A stretch of DNA of 64,000 nt from Rubrivivax sp. (GCA_020248915.1 JADCGP010000015.1:62001-126000); one strand, 5' to 3'; numbered from the stretch's first letter, positions 39,394 through 53,518 are shown. Notes: generated by a model not told the origin, from the letters alone. Numbers and translations: made by a program.

Positions 39394-40389
39394 CTACTTC
39401 AGGAAGGCGTCGACCAGCTGCTTGCCCTCGGGTCCGGCCTTGTCGAGCCATTCCTTCAGCAGCGTCTCGCCCACCTTCTTCATGTCGGCGGTGAGCTGCG
39501 GGCTCGGCGGCAGGATCTGCATGCCGCCGCCCTTCAGCCGGTCAAGGCTCTCGGTGTTGGCGCGCCGGCTGGCGGCCAGGCCGCGCACCTCGGCGTCGGC
39601 AGCGGCCTTCATCACCGCGGCCTTGGTCGGCGCGTCGAGCGCGTCGAACGCGGCCCGGTTGACGATGACGGCGTTCTTGGGCAGCCAGGCCTGGGTGTCG
39701 TACCAGAACTTGACGTGCTCGTGCAGCTTGGCGTCCCAGCCGGTGGAGCCGCTGCTCATCATGCTCTCGACCACGCCGGTGGCGAAGGCCTGGCTCACCT
39801 CGGCGGCCTGGATCGTGACCGGCTGCGCCCCGACGAGCTCGGCGATGCGCGCGGTGGCCGGGCTGTAGGCGCGCCACTTGATGCCCCGCAGGTCGGCCGC
39901 GCTGGCCAGAGGCCTCTTGCTGTAGATGCCCTGCGGCGGCCAGGGCACCGCGTACAGCACCATCATCCCCTGCTCGGCGAGCTTCTTCTCGAGCAGCGGC
40001 TTCTGCACGCGCCACAGCTTGGCAGCCTCGTCGTAGCTGTCGGCCAGGAAGGGGATGCCGTCGGCACCGAAGATCTGCCACTCGTTCTGGAAGTTGACGA
40101 GCAGGATCTCGCCGATCTGCGCCTGGCCGCCCTGCACCGCGCGCTTGATCTCGGGCGCCTTGAACAGACTGGCGTTGGCGTGGACCGTGATCTTCAGCTT
40201 GCCGCCGCTGGCCTTGTCGATGTCGTCGGCGAACTGCTGTAGGTTGACGGTGTGGAAGTTGGTGGCCGGGTAGGCGGCGGGCAGGTCCCACTTGGTCTGC
40301 GCGAGCGCAGGCGCGGCGGCCAGCACCGACGCGACGGCCAGCGCAGCCGTCAGGGCGGTGGAGGCGAGCAGGGAACGGATCGGACGCAT
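39394..40389 (-). CDS. dctP: TRAP transporter substrate-binding protein (DctP)
   Basis: Signal peptide; KWDLPAAYPATNFHTVNLQQFADDIDKASGGKLKITVHANASLFKAPEIKRAVQGGQAQIGEILL. Confidence 0.93.
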   Translation of the reverse strand: MRPIRSLLASTALTAALAVASVLAAAPALAQTKWDLPAAYPATNFHTVNLQQFADDIDKASGGKLKITVHANASLFKAPEIKRAVQGGQAQIGEILLVNFQNEWQIFGADGIPFLADSYDEAAKLWRVQKPLLEKKLAEQGMMVLYAVPWPPQGIYSKRPLASAADLRGIKWRAYSPATARIAELVGAQPVTIQAAEVSQAFATGVVESMMSSGSTGWDAKLHEHVKFWYDTQAWLPKNAVIVNRAAFDALDAPTKAAVMKAAADAEVRGLAASRRANTESLDRLKGGGMQILPPSPQLTADMKKVGETLLKEWLDKAGPEGKQLVDAFLK

Positions 40390-40511
40390 GGGCACTCCTG
40401 GCGAGGGCGGTGGATCCCGGCGGGCGGGGGTGAGGGGGCGGCGAACCGCGAGCATCGGGCGTGCCGGCCGTGCGGCCGATCGGGGTTTGCCGCAGGGCTG
40501 GCTCGACTGCG

Positions 40512-40554
40512 TTGAAGTCTAGAAACTTTGTCTATAAAGTGTCAACGTTTCTTC
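40512..40554. promoter_or_regulatory. candidate promoter/operator with nested inverted repeats between dctP and the regulator
   Basis: AGAAAC (40521-40526)/GTTTCT (40547-40552); ACTTT (40525-40529)/AAAGT (40536-40540); TATAAA at 40533-40538. Confidence 0.45.
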
Positions 40555-40563
40555 GAGGATTCA

Positions 40564-41193
40564 GTGAAAACACCGAGGCCCCGCAAGGCTGCCCCCGCGC
40601 ACACCGCGCCGCATCCCGCCCCGCGCCCGGCGCGGCAGGAGTCCACTCCGCAACCGGTGCCGGCGGGTGTCTCCCCGCGCGCGCCCGCTGCCAGCCGGCC
40701 GCCGGGCATCGTCTCGTCGTCGCACCTCGTCTCGCCGCAGAGCGTGGAGCTGTCGGAGTTCGAGTTCGGGCTGATCGTGGCCTGGAACGCGTTCTCGCGC
40801 TGGGCCGTGCGCTGCATGGCCGCCGCCGGCTGCCCCGACCTGACGATCACCGACGTGCTGCTGCTGCACCACATCAACCACCGCGCGCGCAACAAGAAGC
40901 TGGCCGACATCTGCTTCGTGCTGAACTACGAGGACACCCACGTCGTCGCGTACTCGCTGAAGAAGCTGATGGCGGCCGGCCTGGCGCAGGCCGGCAAGGT
41001 GGGCAAGGAGGTCTTCTACAGCCCCACCGAGCGGGGCGAGGCCTTCGTGCAGCAGTACCGCGCCGTGCGCGAGGAGTGCCTGGTGAAGAGCCTGGACACG
41101 GAGCTCAACGCCGACATCGGCGAGCTGGCGCGGCTGCTGCGCACGATGAGCGGCATGTACGACCAGGCGGCACGCGCCGCCACGTCGCTGTGA
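40564..41193 (+). CDS. winged-helix/MarR-like DNA-binding regulator (GTG start; alternative ATG at 40528)
   Basis: [99 protein letters not shown]. Confidence 0.85.
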   Translation: MKTPRPRKAAPAHTAPHPAPRPARQESTPQPVPAGVSPRAPAASRPPGIVSSSHLVSPQSVELSEFEFGLIVAWNAFSRWAVRCMAAAGCPDLTITDVLLLHHINHRARNKKLADICFVLNYEDTHVVAYSLKKLMAAGLAQAGKVGKEVFYSPTERGEAFVQQYRAVREECLVKSLDTELNADIGELARLLRTMSGMYDQAARAATSL

Positions 41194-41866
41194 CCGACGC
41201 GGCGCCGGCCGCGGCCGGCGCGCCGGGGCGGCTCGGCATCCTGATGCTCGACACGCGCTTCCCGCGCCCGGCGGGCGACGTCGGCAACCCGGCCAGCTGG
41301 CCGATGCCGGTGCGCTACCGCGTGGTTGCCGGTGCCTCCCCGCGGCGCGTGGTGCAGCAGGCCGACCGCACGCTGCTCGCCCCCTTCGTCGAGGCCGGGC
41401 GCGCGCTGGCCGCCGAGGGCGCGCGCGCGCTGGCCACCAGCTGCGGCTTCCTGGTGCGGTGGCAGCGCGAGCTGCAGGACGCGCTGTCCGTGCCGGTCTG
41501 GACCTCGAGCCTGCTCGCGCTCCCCGCGCTGCTCCGGCCCGGCGTGCTGACGGTCGATGCGACCAGCCTCGGCGCGGCCGAGCTGGCTGCGGCCGGCGCT
41601 GCGGCCGACACGCCGGTGGAGGGCCTGGCGGCCGACAGCCACCTGCGCCGCGTGCTGCTCGAGAACCTGCCCGCGCTGGACTTCGCCCGCGCCGAGGCCG
41701 ACACGGTGGCTGCGGCGCAGCGGCTGGTCGCGCGCGCACCCGCGGTGGCGGCGATCGTGTTCGAGTGCACCAACCTGCCCCCCTATGCCGCCGCGGTGCG
41801 GCGCGCCACCGGCCGCCCCGTGCACCACCTGACGACGCTCGTGACCGAGCGCTGGAGAACGCTGCA

Positions 41867-41870
<4 letters not shown>
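41190..41870 (+). CDS. aspartate/glutamate racemase family protein (GTG start)
   Basis: [93 protein letters not shown]. Confidence 0.85.
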
Positions 41871-45580
<3,710 letters not shown>

Positions 45581-45647
45581 GAGGCCGGCAGGCCGAGAGC
45601 CCCAGGGACCGACCGACCGGGCGGACCCGGCCGCGGCGCGCGGCGCG

Positions 45648-48203
45648 TCAGGCCGCGACGGCCATCGGCGCGCGCGCGCGCTCGGGGCTGCCGCCGCGCA
45701 GCGCGTCGAGCACGGCCTCCGGCGCCAGCGGCCGCGACACCACGTAGCCTTGGCCGAGCGGCACGCCCATCTCGCGCAGCGCCTGCAGCTGGGCCTCGGT
45801 CTCGATGCCCTCGGCGATGACGCTGCGGCCGAGCGTGGTGCCCAGGTTCAGCACCGCGCGCACGATCTCGGCGTTGTGCGGCGCCTGCTGCATGCCCTGC
45901 ACGAAGGAGCGGTCGATCTTCAGGCTGTCGATCGGCAGCGTGCCCAGGTAGGCGAGCGACGAGTAGCCGGTGCCGAAGTCGTCGATCGAGAAGCGCACGC
46001 CGATCTCGCGCAGCTGCCGCATGCACTGCAGCGCGTCCGTCAGCCGGCCCATCAGCGTCGTCTCGGTGATCTCCAGCGTCAGCAGCCGCGGCGCCAGCCC
46101 GTGGCGGGCCAGCATGCCCTGCACGTTGGCGGCCATCGTCGAGCGGCCGAGGTCGCTGCCGGAGATGTTGACGTGGATCGTCGGCAGGCGGTCGCGCGGC
46201 AGCTGCTGGTGCCAGCCGGCCAGCTGCGCCAGCGCGCGCTCGAGCACCCAGTCGGTGAGGGCGCCGATCTGGCCGGTCTCCTCGGCCAGCCGCACGAAGA
46301 GGTCGGGCGAGATCGACCCGGCGCGCGGGTGGTTCCAGCGCACCAGCGCCTCCAGGCTCTTGATGCGCCGGGTGGGCAGGTCGAAGATCGGCTGGAAGGC
46401 CAGCGACAGCTGGTCCTCGGCGATGGCGCGGCGCAGGTCGGCCTCCAGCGTCAGCCGGCGCGCCACCTTCTCGTTCAGGCGGTCGTCGAACACGACGTAG
46501 CGGCCGCGGCCCTGCGCCTTGGCCTCGTACATCGCCAGGTCGGCGTCGCGCAGCACCTCGTCGACCAGGGTGTGGCGCGGGTGGCCGATGGCCACGCCGA
46601 TGCTGGCGCTGGGCACGATCTCGATGTCACCCACCGTCACCGGCGCGGCCAGCGCCGCCTGCAGCCGCTCGGCCAGGGCCACCGCCACCGAGGCGTCGGC
46701 CAGCGGCGTCAGGATGATCGCGAACTCGTCCCCGCCCATGCGGGCCACCAGGTCGCCCGGGTCCACGCAGGTCACCAGCCTGTGTGCCACCTCGCGCAGC
46801 AGCCGGTTGCCGGTGAGGTGGCCGAGCGTGTCGTTCACGTCCTTGAAGCGGTCGAGGTCGACGAACAGCACCGCGAAGCCGTCGCGCGCGCCGTGCTGGT
46901 GCTCCTGCAGGATGCGCTGCAGCCGCTCGATGAAGCGGGGCCGGTTGGGCAGCTCGGTCAGGCTGTCGTGGAAGGCGATGTGCTCGAGCTTGGCCTCGGC
47001 CTCGCGCCGCGCCGTCATGTCCAGCACCTGGTACAGATGGCCCTGGCCGGCGTGGCCCGGGTCCTGGAAGGGGCTGCAGTGCACCGACAGCCACAGCCGG
47101 TCGCCGGCGTCGTTCTCCGTCATCAGTTCGGCCGAGTAGGCGTCGGTGCCGGTGTAGGGCAGGATGTCGCCGCGCCGCCGCTGCGGCGAGTCGGCCTCGG
47201 CCGCCGGCAGCAGCGCCGCCGGGAACTCCATGCCGGTCATGCGCTCGCGCCCGCGCTGCATCATCCGGCACAGCGCGTCGTTCACCTCGGCGATGCGCCC
47301 GTCGGGCCGCACGATGGCCATGCCGATGGCCGCGTGCTCGAACGCGGCCACGAAGCGCTGGTGGCTGAGCGCGGCCTCGCGCTCGGCGGCGGCCACCTTG
47401 GCGGCCTGCTGCTGGTGCTGCTCTTCCTGGCGCTGGACGGTGTGGCGCAGGAGCGCGGCCAGGGCGATGGCCACGATGCCGGCGATGGCAAGGACCTCGA
47501 GCCCGATCAGCAGCGCGAGCACGGCCATCGACCCGCCGGCCAGCGCCGTCACCAGGCTGGCTGCGAGCATCCAGTCGGTTTGCTTCAGCCAACTGAGGGG
47601 AGAGAGCGCTTCCCCGCGCTTCAGTGCGACGATGGTCAGCGTCAGGAAGACCGTGCTGAGCAGGTTGCAAGGCGCGGCGATGCAGATGGCGGCGACCACT
47701 GCGCCGCTCTCTCCGAGCAGAGGCGTCAGCCAGTGGCGCAGCAGCAGGAACAGTCCGCCCGCGAAGGCCATGCCCAGCGTCGAGATGCTGGGCGCCATCA
47801 GGCGGCTGGTGAGCCGCTTGGAGTTGCGGCAACTGACGATCACGCCCTCGGCAAACGAGGCCAGTACTGCGGCAGCGGGCCCGAAAACTCCAAGTGCCGC
47901 GAAGCTGACGGCGTCGGTGAGGGTGAACGTCGTGGTCGTTCGCGGCACCCGCACCGACAAGACCGAACTGGCTGCAGCAAGCATCATCGCTGCCGCAATG
48001 CCGATCTGGGTGCTGGTTGAGGCAAGGACCGCCGACCCGAACGCCCATCCGAGTGCGACGATGCCCGCCAGTACCGTCGCCGCCCACACCAGCGCCGCAG
48101 AGCCCGTGTAGTCGAAGAAGTGCGTGCGCCAGAAGCGACGCCAGAGCGGCGTCGCTTCATGCCAGCGCGGCTCTTCCATGTGCGCGGGAGGCAGCGGCTG
48201 CAC
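45648..48203 (-). CDS. membrane PAS-GGDEF-EAL protein (putative c-di-GMP cyclase/phosphodiesterase)
   Basis: N-terminal multi-TM domain; [43 protein letters not shown]; intact GGDEF and EAL motifs. Confidence 0.93.
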   Translation of the reverse strand: MQPLPPAHMEEPRWHEATPLWRRFWRTHFFDYTGSAALVWAATVLAGIVALGWAFGSAVLASTSTQIGIAAAMMLAAASSVLSVRVPRTTTTFTLTDAVSFAALGVFGPAAAVLASFAEGVIVSCRNSKRLTSRLMAPSISTLGMAFAGGLFLLLRHWLTPLLGESGAVVAAICIAAPCNLLSTVFLTLTIVALKRGEALSPLSWLKQTDWMLAASLVTALAGGSMAVLALLIGLEVLAIAGIVAIALAALLRHTVQRQEEQHQQQAAKVAAAEREAALSHQRFVAAFEHAAIGMAIVRPDGRIAEVNDALCRMMQRGRERMTGMEFPAALLPAAEADSPQRRRGDILPYTGTDAYSAELMTENDAGDRLWLSVHCSPFQDPGHAGQGHLYQVLDMTARREAEAKLEHIAFHDSLTELPNRPRFIERLQRILQEHQHGARDGFAVLFVDLDRFKDVNDTLGHLTGNRLLREVAHRLVTCVDPGDLVARMGGDEFAIILTPLADASVAVALAERLQAALAAPVTVGDIEIVPSASIGVAIGHPRHTLVDEVLRDADLAMYEAKAQGRGRYVVFDDRLNEKVARRLTLEADLRRAIAEDQLSLAFQPIFDLPTRRIKSLEALVRWNHPRAGSISPDLFVRLAEETGQIGALTDWVLERALAQLAGWHQQLPRDRLPTIHVNISGSDLGRSTMAANVQGMLARHGLAPRLLTLEITETTLMGRLTDALQCMRQLREIGVRFSIDDFGTGYSSLAYLGTLPIDSLKIDRSFVQGMQQAPHNAEIVRAVLNLGTTLGRSVIAEGIETEAQLQALREMGVPLGQGYVVSRPLAPEAVLDALRGGSPERARAPMAVAA

Positions 48204-48239
48204 CCCTTGCTCCTGAGAGGGTCTTGGCTATCGGGCGGG

Positions 48240-50555
48240 TTACTGCGGGAGCGTGCCTTCGGTCAGCAGCAGCCCCTCCGTCAGCAACAGGCCTTCCGTC
48301 AGCAACAACCCCTCCGTCAGGAGTAGCCCCTCCGTCAGGAGCAGGCCTTCGGTCAGGAGCAGGCCTTCGGTCAGGAGCAGGCCTTCCGTCAGCAGGAGTC
48401 CTTCCGTCAGGAGCAACCCTTCGGTGAGCAGCAGCCCCTCAGTCAGGGACACGCCATCCGCCTGCAGCTGGCTCCCCGTCGTCGTCATCGGCGACACCTG
48501 GAACCCGAGCGACAGCGTCACCCCGGAGCTTGCCTTGCCGGTGCCGTGCCACTGCGTCACCGGTGCCAAGGCCATGCGCTGCAGGTCCGCGGAGTTCTTC
48601 CTGCCGCCGTCGAGCAGCTTCACGCCGCCCCCAAGCAGGTGCTCGCGCGTGCTCTGGCGTTCGACGATGCTCGCGGGCACCTGGTTGGCGCCCCAGTTGG
48701 CACCGGCCGGCTGGTAGGTGACGGTCGTGCGCGTGGCGAGCGAGCGCACCCAGGTCAGCCGGGGGTCGTAGACACCCTGGAAGGCCTCGAACAACACGGT
48801 GCCGGTGGCCGGCCGGTTACCGCCGGCGAGCACCATGCGGCTCCACGAGGCGTCGAAGGGCACCACCTGCCCGGCGGCCAGCAGCGGCGCACCCGGCGCC
48901 AGCGTGCCGGCCTCGAGCTGCTGGCGCACGTCGGTGCGCAGCGCGCGGGCCAGCCGCACGGCGCCTTCGGCGTTGAGCTGGCCGGTGCCCTGGTCGAGCA
49001 GGCTTGCCTCGCGCAGCGGGCGGGCGGTGTACTGCAGCACGGCCTTCACCAGCGGCGGCGTCAGGCCCGGGTTGGCCTGCAGCACCAGCGCCGCGGCGCC
49101 GGCCACCAGCGGGGCGGCGGCCGACGTGCCGCTCATCCGCATCAGCCGCGGCGCGGCCGATTGCACCTGGATCTGCGGGTGGCTCGCGGCCAGGAAGTTC
49201 AGCGTGCCGCTGGTGCTGGCGGCCATCGCGCCCACCAGTTGCCGGCCGGGTGCCACCAGGTCGGGCTTGAACAGGTTGTCGATCCAGCGGCTGCCGGTGG
49301 TCGTGCGCATCGCACCACGGGTGGGGCCGCGCGAGCTGAAGGCGGTCATCCTGTCGTCGCCGAGCCCGGTGGTAGCGGCGCTGTCGGCCGCACCCACGGT
49401 GATGACCGACGGGTCGTGCGCCGGCGAGCCGACGCTGCCGTACAGCGTGCGCCCGTCGGTCGCCAGGCCGTAGTTGCCGGCCGCGGCCACCACCACCAGG
49501 CCCGTGGCGGTGGCCGCCCGGGCCGCACGCGCCACCGGGTCGACCAGGTAGGAGTCGACGGAGGTCGAGGCGATGCTCAGGTTGACGACCTGGATGCCGT
49601 GCAGCCGCGAGCGCTGGATCACCCAGTCCATGCCCGCCACGAACTCCGAGAGCGATCCGATGCCACGCTCGTCGATCACGCGAACGTCGTACAGCGTGGC
49701 GCGCGGGGCGATGCCGCCGCTGTGCACGCCGGCGGCGCTGATCACGTTGTTGCCGGCCGCCATCGCGGCCACGTGCGTGCCGTGGCCGTACGGGTCGCCG
49801 ACGCTCAGCGAGGGGTCGAAGCGCTGCAGGTCCTGCGCCTGCGTGCCGCAGATCCGCATGGCCTGGGCGCTGCAATCGGTGGTGAAGTCGCTCGCCCTTC
49901 GGGACCACCCATCGACGTCGGCCATCGCCTTGCGCCGGCTGACGAAGTCGACCACCGCCCGCACCCGGGTCTGGCCGTTGGCGCCGGCGAATGCCGGGTG
50001 CCGGTGGTCGATGCCGGAGTCGAGCACCGCGATGCCGATGCCGGTGCCGTCCAGCGCCGCGTTGCTCGAGACGTTGCCGCCGAAGGCCACCGGCAGCAGG
50101 TTCACGGCCGAGGAGGCTGCCTGCTGCAGGCTCGCCTTGGGAGAGGCCGGGCGGTCCGGGATGATCCTCTGCACGTCGAGCCGCGCCTCGAGCGTGGACA
50201 GGGCCGCCAGCGGCACCTCGGCCGCCAGGCCCCGTACCGAGGCGTAGTTCCAGAACACGGTGCCGCCGTTGCGCACGATGGTGCCGCGCAGGGCCGCGAG
50301 CGACGGATCGGTCGACCCGGACAGGATCACGACCTTGACCCGGGCCTGGCCGTTCTTGTGGCCTGCCCAGCGCACCGCCTTCTCGCCGGTGGGCACGCCC
50401 TTGCTCCGCACCTCCTGCAGGTCGGCCGAGACCTTGCCCGACGAGATGCTCTGCAACGGCGCCTGCGCCTGGGCGGCGAGGCCCAGCGACACCAGCACCG
50501 ACCCCAGCATCGCGCGCAACGCGCTTGGCGCCGAAAGCCGCTTCATCAGATCCAT
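48240..50555 (-). CDS. secreted S8 subtilisin-like serine peptidase with C-terminal hexapeptide repeat tail
   Basis: Signal peptide region MDLMKRLSAPSALRAMLGSVLVSLGLAAQAQA; IAVLDSGIDHRHPAF (Asp), DPYGHGTHVAAMAAG (His), MSGTSAAAPLVAGAAAL (Ser); tail VSLTEG(LLLTEG)10TLPQ. Confidence 0.93.
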   Translation of the reverse strand: MDLMKRLSAPSALRAMLGSVLVSLGLAAQAQAPLQSISSGKVSADLQEVRSKGVPTGEKAVRWAGHKNGQARVKVVILSGSTDPSLAALRGTIVRNGGTVFWNYASVRGLAAEVPLAALSTLEARLDVQRIIPDRPASPKASLQQAASSAVNLLPVAFGGNVSSNAALDGTGIGIAVLDSGIDHRHPAFAGANGQTRVRAVVDFVSRRKAMADVDGWSRRASDFTTDCSAQAMRICGTQAQDLQRFDPSLSVGDPYGHGTHVAAMAAGNNVISAAGVHSGGIAPRATLYDVRVIDERGIGSLSEFVAGMDWVIQRSRLHGIQVVNLSIASTSVDSYLVDPVARAARAATATGLVVVAAAGNYGLATDGRTLYGSVGSPAHDPSVITVGAADSAATTGLGDDRMTAFSSRGPTRGAMRTTTGSRWIDNLFKPDLVAPGRQLVGAMAASTSGTLNFLAASHPQIQVQSAAPRLMRMSGTSAAAPLVAGAAALVLQANPGLTPPLVKAVLQYTARPLREASLLDQGTGQLNAEGAVRLARALRTDVRQQLEAGTLAPGAPLLAAGQVVPFDASWSRMVLAGGNRPATGTVLFEAFQGVYDPRLTWVRSLATRTTVTYQPAGANWGANQVPASIVERQSTREHLLGGGVKLLDGGRKNSADLQRMALAPVTQWHGTGKASSGVTLSLGFQVSPMTTTGSQLQADGVSLTEGLLLTEGLLLTEGLLLTEGLLLTEGLLLTEGLLLTEGLLLTEGLLLTEGLLLTEGLLLTEGTLPQ
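48255..48452 (-). repeat. 11 x 18-nt coding tandem repeat (LLLTEG units)
   Basis: Units such as ccttcggtcaggagcagg on the plus strand; ten translate to LLLTEG and the first-translated to VSLTEG. Confidence 0.95.
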
Positions 50556-50752
50556 GGCAACTCCAATGCAAGAGGATGCGGACCTATGCCCGCGCAAGTC
50601 CTCCTTCGGCACCATCGGACCACGACCTGAGGCCTGAATCCCCTCGAAAGAGGGGGGTCCGACCTCGAAATCCGGGCCGAGCGTGACGGAGTTCGCAGCT
50701 GGCGGGGCGGGCGCTTCGGGGCCGGTTCCGACCGGCCAGCCGAGATGGCAGG

Positions 50753-50766
50753 TTGAGGTGGGTCAA
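50753..50766. promoter_or_regulatory. FNR/CRP-like binding-site candidate upstream of hoxF
   Basis: TTGAGGTGGGTCAA (TTGA-N6-TCAA), 37 nt upstream of hoxF ATG. Confidence 0.45.
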
Positions 50767-50803
50767 GCGCGTCCGGCGCCCTGCCACGTGAAATGCCGCC
50801 GCC

Positions 50804-52651
50804 ATGATCGCCCCCGCCGATCGCCCCCGCCCGTCCGCCAGCGCCGAGGATGCCGGTGCCGACCCGGTTGCGCGGGTGCTGGCCGCGCACGGCGGCCGGC
50901 GCCAGCGCCTGGTGCAGATCCTGCGTGAAGTGCAGGCTCACACGCATTGGCTGCCGCGCGACGTGCTCGCGCGCGTGGCCGCGGGCCTGGGGCTGACGCC
51001 GGCGGTGGTGGAGGGGGTGGCCGGCTTCTACCGCTTCTTCCACCTGAAGCCGGTCGGGCGCCATCACCTGCTGTGGAGCGACAACGTCACCGACCGCTTC
51101 GGCGGCAGCCGCGAACTCGCCGGCGAGCTGTGCCGGCGGCTGGGCGTGGCGCCGGGGCAGGTGTCGGCCGACGGGCTGGTGAGCGTGGACTTCGCCTCCT
51201 GCACCGGGATGGCCGACCAGGGCCCGGCCCTGCTCGTGGACCAGCACCAGGTGCTGACGCGGATGGATGCCGAGCGCGTGGCGCAACTCGCCGACCTGAT
51301 CCTGGCCCGCGTGCCGGTGGCGCAGTGGCCGGCGGACTGGCAGCGCGTCGACGACAACGTGCAGCGCGCCGGCCCGCTGCTGGGCAGCCCGGCGCTGACC
51401 GGCGCGGCGCTGCGCGCCACGCTCGCGCGCGGCAGCGAGGCGACGCTGGCCGAACTGCGGGCGTCGGACCTGCGCGGCCGGGGCGGCGCGGGCTACGGCA
51501 CCGCCGCCAAGTGGGAAGCGGCGCTGCGCGCACCGCTGCCGCCGGGCGGCGGCCGCTTCGTGGTCTGCAATGCCGACGAGGGCGAGCCCGGCACCTTCAA
51601 GGACCGCGTGCTGCTGGCGCGGCGCGCGCACACGCTGTTCGAGGGCATGACGGTGGCGGCGCGGGTGCTCGGGGCGCGCCAGGGCTTCCTCTACCTGCGC
51701 GGTGAGTACCGCTACCTGCTCGAGGCGCTCGAGGCCGTGCTGGCGCGGCGGCGCGCCGCCGGGCTGCTGGGCGGGCGCATCCTCGGCGTGGCAGGCTTCG
51801 ACTTCGACATCGAGATCCACGTCGGCGCCGGCGCCTACGTGTGCGGCGAGGAGAGCGCGCTGCTGGAGTCGCTCGAGGGTCGGCGCGGCACGCCGCGCAT
51901 CCGGCCGCCCTACCCCGTGGAGCAGGGCTACCTCGGCCAGCCCACGGTGGTGAACAACGTCGAGACGCTGTGCGCCGCGGCGCTGGTGGCGCTGCACGGC
52001 GCGGCCTGGTGGCGGCGCGAGGGCGGCCCCGGCGGCAGCGGCACGCGGCTGCATTCGGTGAGCGGCGACGTCGAGCGGCCCGGCGTCTACGAGTTCCCCC
52101 TCGGGTGCACGGTGCAACAGGTGCTCGACGCGGCCGGCGCCCGCCACACGCAGGCGGTGCAGGTGGGCGGGCCGTCGGGCCGCTGCGTCGCGCCGCACGA
52201 GTTCGGCCGCGCGATCGGCCTGGCGCCCGACGAGCTGCACACCGCGGGCGCCTTCACCGTGTTCGACGACTCGCGCGACATGTTCGAGGTGGCGCGCGGC
52301 TACAGCCGCTTCTTCGCCCACGAGAGCTGCGGCTTCTGCACGCCCTGCCGCGTGGGCACCGAGCTGATCGTGCGGCGGATGGACAAGCTGGCCGACGGCT
52401 TCGGCAGCGCCTTCGACGCGCGCGAGCTGCGCGAGCTCGAGGCACTGCTGCACGGCGCCACGCACTGCGGGCTCGGCTCCACGGCCACCAACCCGCTGCG
52501 CGACACGCTCGAGCGCTTTCCGGCGGCCTACCGGCGGCGGCTGCAGCAGCCGCACTTCGTGCCCGCCTTCGATCTGGACGCCGAGCTCGCGCCAGCGCGA
52601 CGCGCCACCGGCCGCGACGACGAGGGCGCGCACCTGGCGCGCATCGGATGA
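50804..52651 (+). CDS. hoxF: NAD-reducing [NiFe]-hydrogenase diaphorase subunit HoxF (NuoE/NuoF-like)
   Basis: DLRGRGGAGYGTAAKWEAAL..VVCNADEGEPGTFKDRVLL..YVCGEESALLESLEGRRGTPRIRPPYPVEQGYLGQPTVVNNVET..ESCGFCTPCRVGTEL. Confidence 0.95.
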   Translation: MIAPADRPRPSASAEDAGADPVARVLAAHGGRRQRLVQILREVQAHTHWLPRDVLARVAAGLGLTPAVVEGVAGFYRFFHLKPVGRHHLLWSDNVTDRFGGSRELAGELCRRLGVAPGQVSADGLVSVDFASCTGMADQGPALLVDQHQVLTRMDAERVAQLADLILARVPVAQWPADWQRVDDNVQRAGPLLGSPALTGAALRATLARGSEATLAELRASDLRGRGGAGYGTAAKWEAALRAPLPPGGGRFVVCNADEGEPGTFKDRVLLARRAHTLFEGMTVAARVLGARQGFLYLRGEYRYLLEALEAVLARRRAAGLLGGRILGVAGFDFDIEIHVGAGAYVCGEESALLESLEGRRGTPRIRPPYPVEQGYLGQPTVVNNVETLCAAALVALHGAAWWRREGGPGGSGTRLHSVSGDVERPGVYEFPLGCTVQQVLDAAGARHTQAVQVGGPSGRCVAPHEFGRAIGLAPDELHTAGAFTVFDDSRDMFEVARGYSRFFAHESCGFCTPCRVGTELIVRRMDKLADGFGSAFDARELRELEALLHGATHCGLGSTATNPLRDTLERFPAAYRRRLQQPHFVPAFDLDAELAPARRATGRDDEGAHLARIG

Positions 52652-53508
52652 GCAACGCGGCCCCCGCGCCCGGAGCCGCCGCCGTAGCGGCCCCCGCGAC
52701 CGACGCCGCCGCCGGCGGCACCTTCACGCTCGACGGCGCCGAGGTGCCCTTCGCCCCCGGCGAGACGATCCTGCAGGCCGCGCACCGGGCCGGCCACCCG
52801 ATCCCGCACCTGTGCTGGCACGAGCGCCTCGGGCAGAGCGGGGCCTGCCGGCTGTGCGTGGTGGGCGTCGACGGCGAGCGCTTCGCCGCGGCCTGCACCA
52901 CGCCGGCCGCGCCCGGGGCCGTGGTCGTCAACCGCAGCCCCGAGCTCGACGCCCGCCGCCGGCTGCTGCTGCAGATGCTGTTCGTCGAGGGCAACCACTT
53001 CTGCCCGAGCTGCGAGAAGAGCGGCGACTGCCTGCTGCAGCAGAGCGCCTACGAGATGGGCATGCTTGGCCCGCGGTTCGAGGAGTTCTACCCGCAGCGC
53101 CCGGTCGACGCCAGCCACCCGCAGCTGTGGCTCGACACCAACCGCTGCATCCTGTGCAAGCTGTGCGTGCGCGCCAGCCGCGAGATCGACGGCAAGGACG
53201 TGTTCGCGATCGGCGGCCACGGCATCGCCACGCGGCTGCTCGTCAACTCGCCCGACGGCAGGCTCGGCACCAGCCGCCTGGAAGCGGACGACTTCGCCGC
53301 CGGCGTCTGCCCGGTGGGGGCCATCCTGCCCAAGCGGCGCGGCTTCGTGGTGCCGATCGGGGCGCGCAGGTTCGACCCCGCGCCGCTGGCGGCGCGGGGC
53401 GGCACCGGGGGCGCCAAGGGGCCGGTTGCCGCTGGCGACGCCGCGGGGGCCGGGGGCACCGCGGTCGGCGGGAGTGCCGAGGGTGCGGAGAGTTCGGAGA
53501 GCGCCTAG
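52648..53508 (+). CDS. hoxU: NAD-reducing hydrogenase diaphorase small subunit HoxU
   Basis: [2Fe-2S] HLCWHERLGQSGACRLCVVGV; LFVEGNHFCPSCEKSGDCLLQQSAYEMGM; CILCKLCVRASREIDGKDVFAIGGHG; ATG overlaps hoxF stop. Confidence 0.95.
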   Translation: MSNAAPAPGAAAVAAPATDAAAGGTFTLDGAEVPFAPGETILQAAHRAGHPIPHLCWHERLGQSGACRLCVVGVDGERFAAACTTPAAPGAVVVNRSPELDARRRLLLQMLFVEGNHFCPSCEKSGDCLLQQSAYEMGMLGPRFEEFYPQRPVDASHPQLWLDTNRCILCKLCVRASREIDGKDVFAIGGHGIATRLLVNSPDGRLGTSRLEADDFAAGVCPVGAILPKRRGFVVPIGARRFDPAPLAARGGTGGAKGPVAAGDAAGAGGTAVGGSAEGAESSESA

Positions 53509-53518
53509 GGCGGGTGAG

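Noticed and set aside
48255-48452. Possible CRISPR or minisatellite
   Set aside because: 18-nt units are contiguous with no spacers and are in frame inside the subtilisin CDS, so this is a coding repeat
48017-48717. Plus-strand ORFs with PSVRSRPSVRS-type repeats
   Set aside because: Antisense reading of the LLLTEG repeat; no gene context or start signal support on that strand
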